Of a stretch of DNA of 64,000 bases, positions 42,219 to 50,701 are shown piece after piece. Location: positions 62,001 through 126,000 of the forward strand of contig JAURWY010000011.1 of the NCBI GenBank assembly GCA_030654695.1, written 5' to 3'. Positions within the stretch are counted from its first letter, which is position 1. Every line of letters starts with the position of its first letter. The notes under the pieces are model-generated. The model made no database searches. It was given only the letters and a program-made list of their open reading frames with translations, and was not told where the DNA came from. The translations under genes were made by a program, and so were the position numbers. Origin of the DNA: Polaromonas sp. (GTDB taxonomy: Bacteria; Pseudomonadota; Gammaproteobacteria; Burkholderiales; Burkholderiaceae_C).

Positions 42219-43865
42219 TCAACGCGGCTGGCGCAACATCTCCCTGAAAATACCTTTGCGTATGGTTTGATTGGTTTGCTCGGGACCACTCCACCAGCCA
42301 TCATCTTGCATGGCTTTAACGGCGTCTGCGAAACGTTTGACGACCTCCCCAAACTCAACATCCCCATAGTTCAAACTGAAAATGAGACGGCCACTGCCAA
42401 CCCAGCTCAAGGCCAGCCCATGTGCGCGCAGGTAAAACTGCAGCATCCAGTTGTAGCGGGAAGGCTGGGTGTAAAGCACCGTCCAGACCGTCGACATATT
42501 CGCCACCCGGACCGGCAAACCCTGTTCCTCGAGTTGGTTGTTCAGCAGCTTAGCGCGGCCATCCCAACGCTCGTCGATGCCGTCATACAACTGAGCAATC
42601 GCGGGCGTCTCCAATGCATCGAGAAAAGCCTTCATGGCACCCATCACATAAGGGTGCGCGTTGAAGGTGCCACGCGCAAAACAAATGTCGCCTGGCCGAT
42701 CATCCCGGTAACGCTTCATCAGCGCCGAGCGACCGCACACAACGCCCACCGGCAGACCACCGCCCAAGGTTTTTCCATAGGTCACCATGTCGGCCTGAAT
42801 GCCAAAGTAGGCTTGCGCGCCACCGGGTGCCAAGCGGAAGCCGAGAAACACCTCGTCAAAAATCAAAACAATCCCGCGCTCTGTGCACACCGCCCTAAGC
42901 TTTTTAAGCCAGTCCGTGTAAGCCGCCCGGTCATAGGCCACGCGGCGACTGCTGTCGACCAACGACGAGTCGCCGGGCGCGGACGCATTGGGATGCAAGG
43001 CCTGCAGCGGATTGACCAGCACACAGGCAATGTCCTTGCGCGTGCGCAACACGTGAAGCGTGCGTTCGTCCATCTCTTTGAGCGTGTGGGTCTCGCGGGG
43101 TGGCAGCGGATTGCCGGGGCCGGGTTGAACGTCTTCCCACCAGCCGTGGTACGAGCCACTGAAGCGAACCAGATGACTCCGCTTGGTGTGGTAGCGCGCC
43201 AAGCGAACCGCCTGCATCACTGCTTCTGTGCCGGACATGTGAAAAGACACTTCGTCCAAGCCAGAGATGGCTTTGAGTCGGGTCACGTTCTCGAGGACGC
43301 AAGGGTGGTACGCACCCAAGACTGGCCCGAGGTCTTTCACCAGTTGCTGACCGGCCTCAATGCTGGCCTTGTAAAAGTCATAGCCCAACAGGTTCACGCC
43401 GTAGGAGCCGGTCAGGTCATAAAAAACATTGTCATCCAGGTCGGTCACGGTCACGCCGTGCGACGCCTTCACAAAACTGCCGCTTTTGATGTGTTGGCTC
43501 AGGTAGTCGCTGTATTGGTAGGGCACCCGATAACGACCGGTGAACTGCAGGTCCGAAATGATGGCTCGGGCGCTGCTGGTCATGGCAACACTTTTCGGGA
43601 AACGCGCGGCGTAAAGCGCCGCCAATTTGGCAAACCCGTCGCGCCGTCGCTGCACGACGGTGCTGTCGGCATGGTCCGAATTAAAGAAGGTGGCTTCGTC
43701 ATAGGCATAGCCGGGAAGCAGTCCGGCGATGCGCTTGGCAATACGCGAATGACCCGCCAAAGATCGATGCTTGGCGCGGGAGAGTTCTATCCGTCGCTTG
43801 GCTTTGGGCAAGACCCAAGCCAGTACGCCGAGTGCCAATAACGGGAGAGCGATGTTGTCGTCCAT
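42219..43865 (-). CDS. Membrane-anchored class III PLP aminotransferase (glutamate-1-semialdehyde aminomutase-like)
   Basis: 548 residues, about 100 longer than ordinary class III enzymes. Residues 4-20 are hydrophobic (IALPLLALGVLAWVL) followed by KAKRR, a likely N-terminal membrane anchor. The aminotransferase domain has FHMSGTEAVMQAVRLAR, FSGSYHGWWE, LIFDEVFLGFRLAPGGAQ and VTYGKTLGGGLPVGV with the PLP Lys. It diverges from psd, with only 53 bp between starts. It is not a haem-pathway hemL, which is soluble and shorter. An amine-forming step on a lipid or sugar precursor is a reasonable guess, no more. Confidence 0.85.
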   Translation of the reverse strand: MDDNIALPLLALGVLAWVLPKAKRRIELSRAKHRSLAGHSRIAKRIAGLLPGYAYDEATFFNSDHADSTVVQRRRDGFAKLAALYAARFPKSVAMTSSARAIISDLQFTGRYRVPYQYSDYLSQHIKSGSFVKASHGVTVTDLDDNVFYDLTGSYGVNLLGYDFYKASIEAGQQLVKDLGPVLGAYHPCVLENVTRLKAISGLDEVSFHMSGTEAVMQAVRLARYHTKRSHLVRFSGSYHGWWEDVQPGPGNPLPPRETHTLKEMDERTLHVLRTRKDIACVLVNPLQALHPNASAPGDSSLVDSSRRVAYDRAAYTDWLKKLRAVCTERGIVLIFDEVFLGFRLAPGGAQAYFGIQADMVTYGKTLGGGLPVGVVCGRSALMKRYRDDRPGDICFARGTFNAHPYVMGAMKAFLDALETPAIAQLYDGIDERWDGRAKLLNNQLEEQGLPVRVANMSTVWTVLYTQPSRYNWMLQFYLRAHGLALSWVGSGRLIFSLNYGDVEFGEVVKRFADAVKAMQDDGWWSGPEQTNQTIRKGIFREMLRQPR

Positions 43866-43918
43866 AGAGTCCTCAGTTTTAAAACTTCACAACGCTAACT
43901 ATCTTTTTTGACAGGCAT

Positions 43919-44797
43919 ATGAAAACTAATTTTTTTCGCCAATTTTTCCTGCAGGAAGACATTAATTTCCTGCTCACCAACCGGGTGCCGCGCATCATGC
44001 TCACGCGCTGTATGGGCTGGTTCAGTAAAATACGAAGCCCCCTGCTCGCACGGTTGTCGATCCGGGTCTGGCGCATGTTCACGGAACTTGACCTGAGCGA
44101 TGCACGGCAAAAAACCTTCGGCAGCCTGCATGACTGCTTCACCCGCGAGCTCAAACCTGGCGCCAGAGTGATCGACCCGAACCCGACGGTCATGAGCAGC
44201 CCCAGCGACGCCATCGTCGGCGCATGCGGTCAGGTTGTCGATGGCTTGGTGATACAGGCCAAGGGATTCCCGTATTCAATCGCCGAACTCTTTGGCCCCA
44301 GTCAAGACACGACCGCGTTCAACAACGGCACCTACGTCACCTTGCGCTTAACCTCTGGCATGTACCACCGCTTCCACGCGCCACAAGACATGACCGTGGA
44401 GCATGTGACCTACATCAGCGGCGACACCTGGAATGTGAATCCGATTGCCCTGAAAAGAGTCGAGCGTTTGTTTTGCCGCAATGAGCGCGCGGTGCTGCGA
44501 GCGCGCTTGAAAGACACAGGTCACCCGATTGCTTTGGTGCCCATTGCCGCGATTTTGGTGGCCAGCATGCGTCTGCATTTTTTAAATATTTTGTTGCATT
44601 TACGCTACCGTGGGCCAAATGAAATACCTTGCGCAGCCCCTTGCGTCAAAGGTCAGGAGTTGGGCTGGTTCGAACATGGATCAACCATCATTGTGGTTGC
44701 GCCCGCAGGTTTTGAATTGTGCGACGGCATTGAATTCGGTCAACAGATCCGTATGGGTCAGGCCTTGATGCACTTGCCCAAACCACAGCCCGCTTAA
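43919..44797 (+). CDS. psd: Phosphatidylserine decarboxylase
   Basis: 292 residues of the pyruvoyl-dependent family. The self-cleavage site is the serine of FEHGSTIIVVAP (HGST in place of the common LGST). Other family blocks are LTSGMYHRFHAPQDM, VNPIALKRVERLFCRNER and VPIAAILVASM. It makes phosphatidylethanolamine at the inner membrane. It lies apart from any pssA gene and instead next to the anchored aminotransferase and upstream of ugd, with a Pho array starting right at its stop codon. It may be a second, specialised copy. Confidence 0.92.
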   Translation: MKTNFFRQFFLQEDINFLLTNRVPRIMLTRCMGWFSKIRSPLLARLSIRVWRMFTELDLSDARQKTFGSLHDCFTRELKPGARVIDPNPTVMSSPSDAIVGACGQVVDGLVIQAKGFPYSIAELFGPSQDTTAFNNGTYVTLRLTSGMYHRFHAPQDMTVEHVTYISGDTWNVNPIALKRVERLFCRNERAVLRARLKDTGHPIALVPIAAILVASMRLHFLNILLHLRYRGPNEIPCAAPCVKGQELGWFEHGSTIIVVAPAGFELCDGIEFGQQIRMGQALMHLPKPQPA

Positions 44798-44836
44798 TGT
44801 CATTGTTTTGACGCATGAGCGTCATCTGCGCGACAC
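44797..44836 (+). promoter_or_regulatory. Four-repeat Pho-box array upstream of ugd
   Basis: ATGTCAT, TTGACGC, GCGTCAT and GCGACAC start at 44797, 44808, 44819 and 44830, exactly 11 bp apart, and end 53 bp before the ugd ATG. Confidence 0.7.
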
Positions 44837-44889
44837 GATTAACAGCGACTATTGCTCTTCAGATAGACCCTGAAAATCTGGAGTGACTC

Positions 44890-46275
44890 ATGAAGATCAG
44901 CGTATTTGGTGCCGGCTATGTCGGTTTGGTGACCGCCGCCTGCTTGTCCGAAATGGGCAACAGCGTGATGTGTGTTGACGTCGATGCCAAAAGAGTGGCT
45001 GACTTGCAGCAAGGCATCACGCCGATCCATGAACTGGGGCTGGAGCCTCTCTTGCAACGCAATGCTGCAGCGGGTCGGCTGGTGTTTACAACCGACATGG
45101 CAGCTGCTGTCGCGCACGGCACCATCCTCTTCATCGCGGTAGGCACACCCGCCGCCGCCGACGGTTCGGCTGATCTGCAACATGTCATGCGGGTGGCACA
45201 CACGATTGGTGAGCACATGCACGACTACAAGGTCGTGGTCAACAAAAGCACGGTGCCGGTTGGCACGGCGGACAGGGTGCGCAAGACCATTGCAAACGCC
45301 TTGCGTCAACGTGCTGCGGTGCTGCCATATTCCGTGGTATCGAACCCGGAGTTCCTGAAAGAAGGCGTGGCCATTGACGACTTCATGCGGCCAGACCGCG
45401 TCATCGTGGGCTGCGACAACGAGCAAGCCGAGTTACTGATGCGCGCGCTGTATTCACCTTTCCTGCGCAATCGGGACCGCCTCATCATGATGGATGTTCG
45501 CAGCGCCGAGCTGACGAAATATGTCGCCAATGCCATGCTCGCCACGCGCATCAGTTTCATGAACGAGATGGCCATGTTGGCAGAGAAAGTTGGCGCGGAT
45601 ATTGAGCATGTGCGCGTCGGCATCGGCAGCGACTCCCGCATCGGCACCCATTTTCTGTACGCTGGCTGCGGCTGGGGCGGCTCTTGCTTTCCAAAGGATG
45701 TTCGGGCGCTGGCCCATATCGCCGAAGAAGCTGGCGCTGAATTAAGCATGCTCAAAGCGACGCAAGCCATCAACGACCGCCAGCGTGGTCTGCTGGGCCG
45801 ACGCATCGTGTCGCGCTTCGGTCAAGACCTGAGCGGTCTGCAGTTTGCGGTCTGGGGCTTGGCCTTCAAACCGGGCACGGACGACATGCGCGAGGCACCC
45901 AGCGTGGACCTGATTGACGAGTTGCTGCGCCGGGGTGCGCGGGTCAAGGCCTTCGACCCAGTCGCGATGAATCGGGCCGAGGAGATCTGGGGCGAGCAAG
46001 CAGGATTTGAATTGTGCAAAGAACCCCTCTCTGCCGCGGACGGCTCAGATGCACTCATCGTCGTGACCGAGTGGCGCGAGTTTCGCAGCCCAGACTTTAC
46101 TGAATTGACCAAGTTGTTGAAACAAGCTGTCATCTTTGACGGTCGCAACTTGTACGAACCGAGCTTGATGGCTGAACTTGGCTTTGAGTACACCGGCATT
46201 GGTCGTTCAGCGGGCATCGACGCTTTCGAATTTGATCAGCAAGAATCAAAGTCTCTAACCTCACTGGCAGCGTGA
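44890..46275 (+). CDS. ugd: UDP-glucose 6-dehydrogenase
   Basis: 461 residues. The NAD domain opens with ISVFGAGYVGLVTAACLSEMG. The central region has STVPVGTADRVR and SNPEFLKEGVAIDDFMRPDRVIVG, and the catalytic Cys is in YAGCGWGGSCFPKDVRAL. The C-terminal domain has LAFKPGTDDMREAPSVDLIDELL. It oxidises UDP-glucose to UDP-glucuronate in two NAD-dependent steps. There is no capsule gene cluster nearby. With a Pho array in front and two lipid-type glycosyltransferases in the same cluster, glucuronosyl-diacylglycerol synthesis is a likely use. Confidence 0.95.
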   Translation: MKISVFGAGYVGLVTAACLSEMGNSVMCVDVDAKRVADLQQGITPIHELGLEPLLQRNAAAGRLVFTTDMAAAVAHGTILFIAVGTPAAADGSADLQHVMRVAHTIGEHMHDYKVVVNKSTVPVGTADRVRKTIANALRQRAAVLPYSVVSNPEFLKEGVAIDDFMRPDRVIVGCDNEQAELLMRALYSPFLRNRDRLIMMDVRSAELTKYVANAMLATRISFMNEMAMLAEKVGADIEHVRVGIGSDSRIGTHFLYAGCGWGGSCFPKDVRALAHIAEEAGAELSMLKATQAINDRQRGLLGRRIVSRFGQDLSGLQFAVWGLAFKPGTDDMREAPSVDLIDELLRRGARVKAFDPVAMNRAEEIWGEQAGFELCKEPLSAADGSDALIVVTEWREFRSPDFTELTKLLKQAVIFDGRNLYEPSLMAELGFEYTGIGRSAGIDAFEFDQQESKSLTSLAA

Positions 46276-46309
46276 TGCTCTCCGGTTTAGCGACGGTTTA
46301 ACGGAGCTG

Positions 46310-46326
46310 CGCCACTTATAGTGGCG
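46310..46326. promoter_or_regulatory. Short palindrome before the MFS gene
   Basis: CGCCACT-TAT-AGTGGCG, 7-bp perfect arms, ending 7 bp before the ATG at 46334. It could be an operator or a hairpin covering the ribosome site. Confidence 0.35.
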
Positions 46327-46333
46327 TAACCCA

Positions 46334-47578
46334 ATGAACCCTCGGAATGAGCGCTACATGACACCCAGCCAGACCCGCACAATCACCTGCTTAGGGCTGG
46401 CGCAAACGCTGGCTTGGGCGTCGAGCTATTACTTGCCTGCGATGCTGGCGACCTCGATGGCGCGCGACTTGGGCATCAGCACGCCGCTTGTTTTTGCGGG
46501 CTTTTCACTGGCCTTGCTGGTCTCTGCGGTGCTGGGACCGCTGGCCGGAAAATTGATTGACCGTTATGGCGGCAGACCCATTCTGATGCTCAACAGCTTG
46601 GTCTTTGCGCTCGGACTGACGGTCTTGGCGGTGGCGCAAGGCCCTGTTGTGATGTTCGTGGCTTGGAGCATTTTGGGTGTGGCCATGGCAGCCGGTTTGT
46701 ATGAAGCAGCCTTTGCGACGCTGGTGCATTTGTACGGTCAGCGCTCACGCAGCGCGATCACCGGCATCACCTTGATGGCCGGCTTCGCCAGCACCATCGG
46801 CTGGCCGCTCTCGGCATGGTTAGAGCTGGAATGGGGTTGGCGCAGCGCCTGCCTGACTTGGGCCGGCCTGCATGTGTTCTTGGGATTGCCGCTGTACAGC
46901 TTGTTGTCCAAAACACCCGTACAAGAAGAGCCAGAATCACAAACCGAGCGGGCAGACCGTGCAGTCTCTGCGCCCATCGTGACTGCCGCAGAGACCAGCA
47001 GCCACGCAGCGAACGTCACGCGGTCGTCTGTGCTGCTGGCCTTGACCTTCGCCATCACCTGGTTCATCAGCACGGGCATGGCGGCCCACCTGCCGCGGCT
47101 ACTGCAAACCGAGGGCGTGCCGCTGGCCACAGCGCTGCTGCTGGCGGCTCTGGTTGGGCCGGCACAAGTAGCAGGCCGTTTGCTCGAATACGGTTTATTG
47201 AAACGCGTTCATCCGGTGGTCTCGGCACGGGTGGCAGGCGCTTTGCATTCGGTTGGGGCACTGGCATTTTTGCTGGTGGGCGTGCCTGCTGGAGCAGCTT
47301 TCACGCTGCTGCATGGCGCGGGCAACGGTGTGCTGACGATCGCCAAAGGGACCTTGCCCTTGGTCTTGTTTGGCCCCAAAGACTATGGGCTGCGGCAAGG
47401 TATTTTGATGGTGCCGGCGCGGTTTACCCAAGCCTTGTCGCCCTACCTGTTTGGCTTGGCGATTGACCACTATGGCTCTGGTGCGCTGTGGTTTTCAGCC
47501 GCACTCGGCGGGGTGGGGTTCGCCGCCTTGATGCTGCTGCCAGGACCCGGCAAACCGCAGCCTCAAGCGGCAGCCTGA
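46334..47578 (+). CDS. MFS transporter, substrate unknown
   Basis: 414 residues with twelve membrane segments and a polar middle loop (about 195-225, rich in Glu, Ser and Thr). Motif A-like LAGKLIDRYGGRPILML lies between segments 2 and 3. The general pattern is of the oxalate/formate-antiporter-like or YbfB-like group; nothing fixes the substrate. An alternative start is the ATG at 46358, which has GGAATGAG upstream; the palindrome at 46310-46326 overlaps the ribosome-site region of the first start. The end overlaps dusA tail to tail by 16 bp. Confidence 0.85.
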   Translation: MNPRNERYMTPSQTRTITCLGLAQTLAWASSYYLPAMLATSMARDLGISTPLVFAGFSLALLVSAVLGPLAGKLIDRYGGRPILMLNSLVFALGLTVLAVAQGPVVMFVAWSILGVAMAAGLYEAAFATLVHLYGQRSRSAITGITLMAGFASTIGWPLSAWLELEWGWRSACLTWAGLHVFLGLPLYSLLSKTPVQEEPESQTERADRAVSAPIVTAAETSSHAANVTRSSVLLALTFAITWFISTGMAAHLPRLLQTEGVPLATALLLAALVGPAQVAGRLLEYGLLKRVHPVVSARVAGALHSVGALAFLLVGVPAGAAFTLLHGAGNGVLTIAKGTLPLVLFGPKDYGLRQGILMVPARFTQALSPYLFGLAIDHYGSGALWFSAALGGVGFAALMLLPGPGKPQPQAAA

Positions 47579-48594
47579 AATTCAGAGTGTGCCAACGCCA
47601 TCACCTTATGGGGCGGCCAGGTTTTGAGCTTGTGGTCACTCCAGACTTGCCGCCAACGTCGCGAGCCCGGCAAGCCGTGACGCAGCCCCAGCATGTGTCT
47701 GGCGATGGCGCTCCACGGCGTACCATGCAAAGCTGACTCGCGCGCCATGTAGTCGACCATCTGCGCCTCAACGAGCTCGCGCGTGAGCGCTTCGGCCGGC
47801 GCAGCGTCGCCAAAGAATTCAGTGTCCCATGAGGCCAACCACCAAGGGTTGTGATACGCCTCGCGGCCGATCATCACACCGTCAACGTGCGGCAGTTGCG
47901 CGTGCACCTGTTCAGCGGTGTTGATGCCGCCATTGATCATGATGTTGAGTTGCGGAAAGTCGCGTTTGAGCTGGTGCACCATCTCATAACGCAGCGGCGG
48001 CACTTCGCGGTTTTCTTTGGGTGACAAACCTTTGAGCCAAGCGTTGCGAGCGTGAACGATGAAAGTGCGGCAACCGGCTTCGCTGACGGTGCCGACAAAA
48101 TCCCGCACGAAGTCGTAGCTCTCGCCTTTGTCAATGCCAATGCGGTGCTTGACCGTCACCGGCAGACTGACTGCATCGCACATGGCCTTGACGCCGTCGG
48201 CGACCAGCTGCGGCTCGGCCATCAGGCAAGCGCCAAAAGCACCGCGCTGCACGCGTTCACTCGGGCAGCCGCAGTTCAGGTTGATCTCGTCGTAACCCCA
48301 CTCTTCACCCAGCCGCGCAGCCCGAGCCAAGTCAGCCGGTTCGCTGCCGCCCAATTGCAAGGCCACGGGGTGTTCTTCAGCGTTGAAACGCAAATGCCGC
48401 GGCACATCGCCATGCAGCAAAGCGCCGGTGGTGACCATCTCGGTGTACAGCAGCGCATGGCGGCTCAAGAGCCGATGAAAATAACGGCAATGTGTATCCG
48501 TCCAGTCCATCATCGGGGCGACTGATAAGCGACCAGATAAATAGTGTTGATTTGATTGACTTTTTTCCACTTTTAACAATGACTTTAATGGCAC
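47563..48594 (-). CDS. dusA: tRNA-dihydrouridine(20/20a) synthase DusA
   Basis: 343 residues. The DusA-specific opening RLSVAPMMDWTDTHCRYFHRLLS is at about 22-45, with EMVTTGALLHGD next. The catalytic Cys lies in INLNCGCPSERVQRGAFGACLM, and MINGGINTAEQ and DGVMIGREAYHNPWW follow. It is an FMN enzyme that reduces U20/U20a in the tRNA D-loop. The only start upstream of the conserved domain is GTG at 48594 or other non-ATG codons, since the first in-frame ATG falls inside the domain. Confidence 0.95.
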   Translation of the reverse strand: MPLKSLLKVEKSQSNQHYLSGRLSVAPMMDWTDTHCRYFHRLLSRHALLYTEMVTTGALLHGDVPRHLRFNAEEHPVALQLGGSEPADLARAARLGEEWGYDEINLNCGCPSERVQRGAFGACLMAEPQLVADGVKAMCDAVSLPVTVKHRIGIDKGESYDFVRDFVGTVSEAGCRTFIVHARNAWLKGLSPKENREVPPLRYEMVHQLKRDFPQLNIMINGGINTAEQVHAQLPHVDGVMIGREAYHNPWWLASWDTEFFGDAAPAEALTRELVEAQMVDYMARESALHGTPWSAIARHMLGLRHGLPGSRRWRQVWSDHKLKTWPPHKVMALAHSEFQAAA

Positions 48595-48686
48595 GTCGCC
48601 ATATCAATTGCTGACGATGGCTCTATTCTCGCAGTTACCCTTGAGTCACAACAGGGCCCCATACCGACCGTTGAACCAACAGCTGC

Positions 48687-48845
48687 TCAGCTCACTACTT
48701 TCTTTTTAGCCCGACAGGCGTCCGAGCAATACAACACAGACTCCCAATTCTTGGCCCAAGCCTTGCGCCACGTCATGCTGCGCCCGCAAACAGCACAGGG
48801 CTTGCTGGGCAGGGACTGCTTGTTGCCTTTGAAGTCTTTTTTCAT
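48687..48845 (-). CDS. DUF2256 domain small zinc-ribbon-like protein
   Basis: 52 residues from the ATG at 48845. It begins MKKDFKGNKQSLPSKPCAVCGR, and the cysteines CAVC and CSDAC make a four-Cys zinc-type cluster around MTWRKAWAKNWESVLY. This is the DUF2256 family, often found beside cryptochrome/photolyase genes. It starts 11 bp after the photolyase stop and is the last gene of the four-gene repair-type unit. Molecular role unknown. Confidence 0.85.
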   Translation of the reverse strand: MKKDFKGNKQSLPSKPCAVCGRSMTWRKAWAKNWESVLYCSDACRAKKKVVS

Positions 48846-48856
48846 CGCTGCAGTCA

Positions 48857-50413
48857 TCAGAACAAATCGCCTTGGGGTGATGGCTCATTCAGCGCTTTGG
48901 CCGTGCGCCCGCGCGTGCTCTTGCGAGCTTGCCCGGTAGCGGGCAAACCACTTTTACGGGAACCATGACGCGCATGCACGCCACTGGCCTCAAGCCGCGC
49001 AGCAGCCGTCTGGCGCAGGCCATAAAGCCGATCTTTGGCCAACTTCATGGCCACCTTGTCGTTGACGATCGGGGCTGGATAGTCCACGCCGATGATGCAG
49101 CCCACCATGCGCTGAATGCTGATATCCATCTTCCACGGTTCGGCCAAGTAGGGCAGTGGCACACGCGCGAGTTCGGGCACCCAGCGGCGAATGAAAATTC
49201 CTTCGGGGTCTTGGTCGTGCGCCTGTTTGGTGGGTGAATACATGCGCAAGGTGTTGATGCCGGTGGTGCCGCTTTGCATTTGCATTTGGCTCCAATGGAT
49301 ACCGGGTTCGAAGTCTAAGAATTGGCGCGCTAAAAAGAGGCCCGGTTCACTCCAGTGCAGCCACAGGTGATAGCTTGAGAAACTCACCAGCATCGCCCGC
49401 ATCCGAAAGTTAAGCCAGCCGGTGGCTTGGAGCGAGCGCATGCAGGCGTCCACCATCGGAAAGCCGGTTTGACCCGCACACCATGCCGCAAAGTGGTCGT
49501 GGTTGAAGTCGTTTTCACGCAGTCCGTCGCAGGCACGTGCAAAGTTGTTGAACTCAATACCCGGCTCGTCTTCCAGCTTTTGTATGAAATGGCAGTGCCA
49601 GCGAAGCCGCCCGGCAAAGCCACGCAACGCGTAGGCCAAGCCGCGGTCGTTGGTGCTGGCGACGGTGGCCTCGGTGGCTTGGTGCACCGTTCGCATCGAC
49701 AGCGTGCCAAAGGCCAAGTGCGGACTCAAGCGACTGCAGCCGTCTTCTGCGGTGAGCGGGCTTGAAATGGCTTTGCGGTAGTTGTGGCCGCGTGCATGCA
49801 AAAAAGACTGCAGTGTTTGCTGAGCAGCTTTTTCACCGGCTGCTTGCAAGCTCTTGCCGTGGGGCGAAAGTCCTAAGCTGGCAAGCGTCGGCAAGTCGGG
49901 TTGGGTCAACGACACCGCGGCGTTGAAGCGGTCGCTCAGCACATGGACAGGGGCGTCCATGCGCGACTGCCAACGTTTGGCCCAACCCGAACGGCTGCGC
50001 AGACGCCGGACAACACCCGTCTGCGTGAATTCCTGCCACTCTACTTGCTGCGAGCGACACCATGCGGCGACATTCAAATCGCGCTGGTAGGACCAACCAG
50101 ACCCGGTTTCTTCATGGCTGAGCAGGTGAGTGAAGCCCAAATCAGCGTGCAACTTGGCGAGAACGTCTGCCGCAGGGCCCACACGCACCAACAGTGGCAA
50201 GCCGCGCAGGGCCAACTCAGCACGTAGTTCGCGCAAACAGCCCAAGGCAAAATCGACGTGACTGGCGTCGCATTCCGGGCTTTGCAACCAGTCGGGCTCG
50301 ATGATGAACAGGCTAAAGGCGTCATGATGTTGTTGCGCAGCCGCCAAGGCCGCATGGTCATACACGCGAAGATCGCGTTTGAACCAAACCAAAGCACGTG
50401 AAAGCGCTGCCAC
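48857..50413 (-). CDS. phrB: Cryptochrome/deoxyribodipyrimidine photolyase family protein
   Basis: 518 residues from the GTG at 50413, which has GAAGG just upstream and places RALVWFKRDLRVYDHAAL at the usual N-terminus; an earlier GTG at 50476 would overlap the upstream gene. The photolyase alpha/beta domain spans about 1-130. The FAD domain follows, with SRLSPHLAFGTLS, FAGRLRWHCHFIQKLEDEPGIEFNN, GFPMVDACMRSLQATGWLNFRMRAM and YSPTKQAHDQDPEGIFIRRWVPEL. It repairs UV dimers or senses light. The C-terminus is basic and low-complexity. Confidence 0.93.
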   Translation of the reverse strand: MAALSRALVWFKRDLRVYDHAALAAAQQHHDAFSLFIIEPDWLQSPECDASHVDFALGCLRELRAELALRGLPLLVRVGPAADVLAKLHADLGFTHLLSHEETGSGWSYQRDLNVAAWCRSQQVEWQEFTQTGVVRRLRSRSGWAKRWQSRMDAPVHVLSDRFNAAVSLTQPDLPTLASLGLSPHGKSLQAAGEKAAQQTLQSFLHARGHNYRKAISSPLTAEDGCSRLSPHLAFGTLSMRTVHQATEATVASTNDRGLAYALRGFAGRLRWHCHFIQKLEDEPGIEFNNFARACDGLRENDFNHDHFAAWCAGQTGFPMVDACMRSLQATGWLNFRMRAMLVSFSSYHLWLHWSEPGLFLARQFLDFEPGIHWSQMQMQSGTTGINTLRMYSPTKQAHDQDPEGIFIRRWVPELARVPLPYLAEPWKMDISIQRMVGCIIGVDYPAPIVNDKVAMKLAKDRLYGLRQTAAARLEASGVHARHGSRKSGLPATGQARKSTRGRTAKALNEPSPQGDLF

Positions 50414-50432
50414 ACCTGAGCCTTCTAACGGA

Positions 50433-50681
50433 CTACTGTCGTGTATGAGATGCACGATGCCGCAGCAACTTGGCACCCCGCAGCACGGCGTGCTTGGTCA
50501 CGCGACCGGCCATTCTTTGGCGCCACATCCTGAACGAGGAGGGCTTCATGTGGAGGCGCATGAGGTTGACCACCCCGGACTCGTTCAGGCCGAACTGCGC
50601 TTCAATGGCTTCAAAAGCAGTGCGGTCTTCCCAAGCCATCTCGACAATGCGCGAGATGTCGGCTTCAGCAAGTTCTTGCAT
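50433..50681 (-). CDS. TIGR03643 family protein
   Basis: 82 residues from the ATG at 50681 (AAGG upstream). It shows the family pattern DISRIVEMAWEDRTAFEAIEAQFGLNESGVVNLMR followed by KPSSFRMWRQRMAGRVTKHA, a small helix-turn-helix-like basic protein that usually accompanies photolyase genes. It starts 20 bp after the Cys-rich ORF and ends 19 bp before the photolyase start, so all are probably cotranscribed. DNA binding is suggested by the fold pattern, not proven. Confidence 0.88.
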   Translation of the reverse strand: MQELAEADISRIVEMAWEDRTAFEAIEAQFGLNESGVVNLMRLHMKPSSFRMWRQRMAGRVTKHAVLRGAKLLRHRASHTRQ

Positions 50682-50701
50682 AACAGCCTTAGCACGGCGT
50701 A

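Noticed and set aside
42267-43841. 524-codon open frame on the plus strand
   Set aside because: Exactly antisense to the class III aminotransferase, with no domain pattern; it arises from codon bias of the real gene.
42219-43865. Haem-pathway glutamate-1-semialdehyde aminomutase (hemL)
   Set aside because: Too long and carries an N-terminal membrane segment; not in a haem context.
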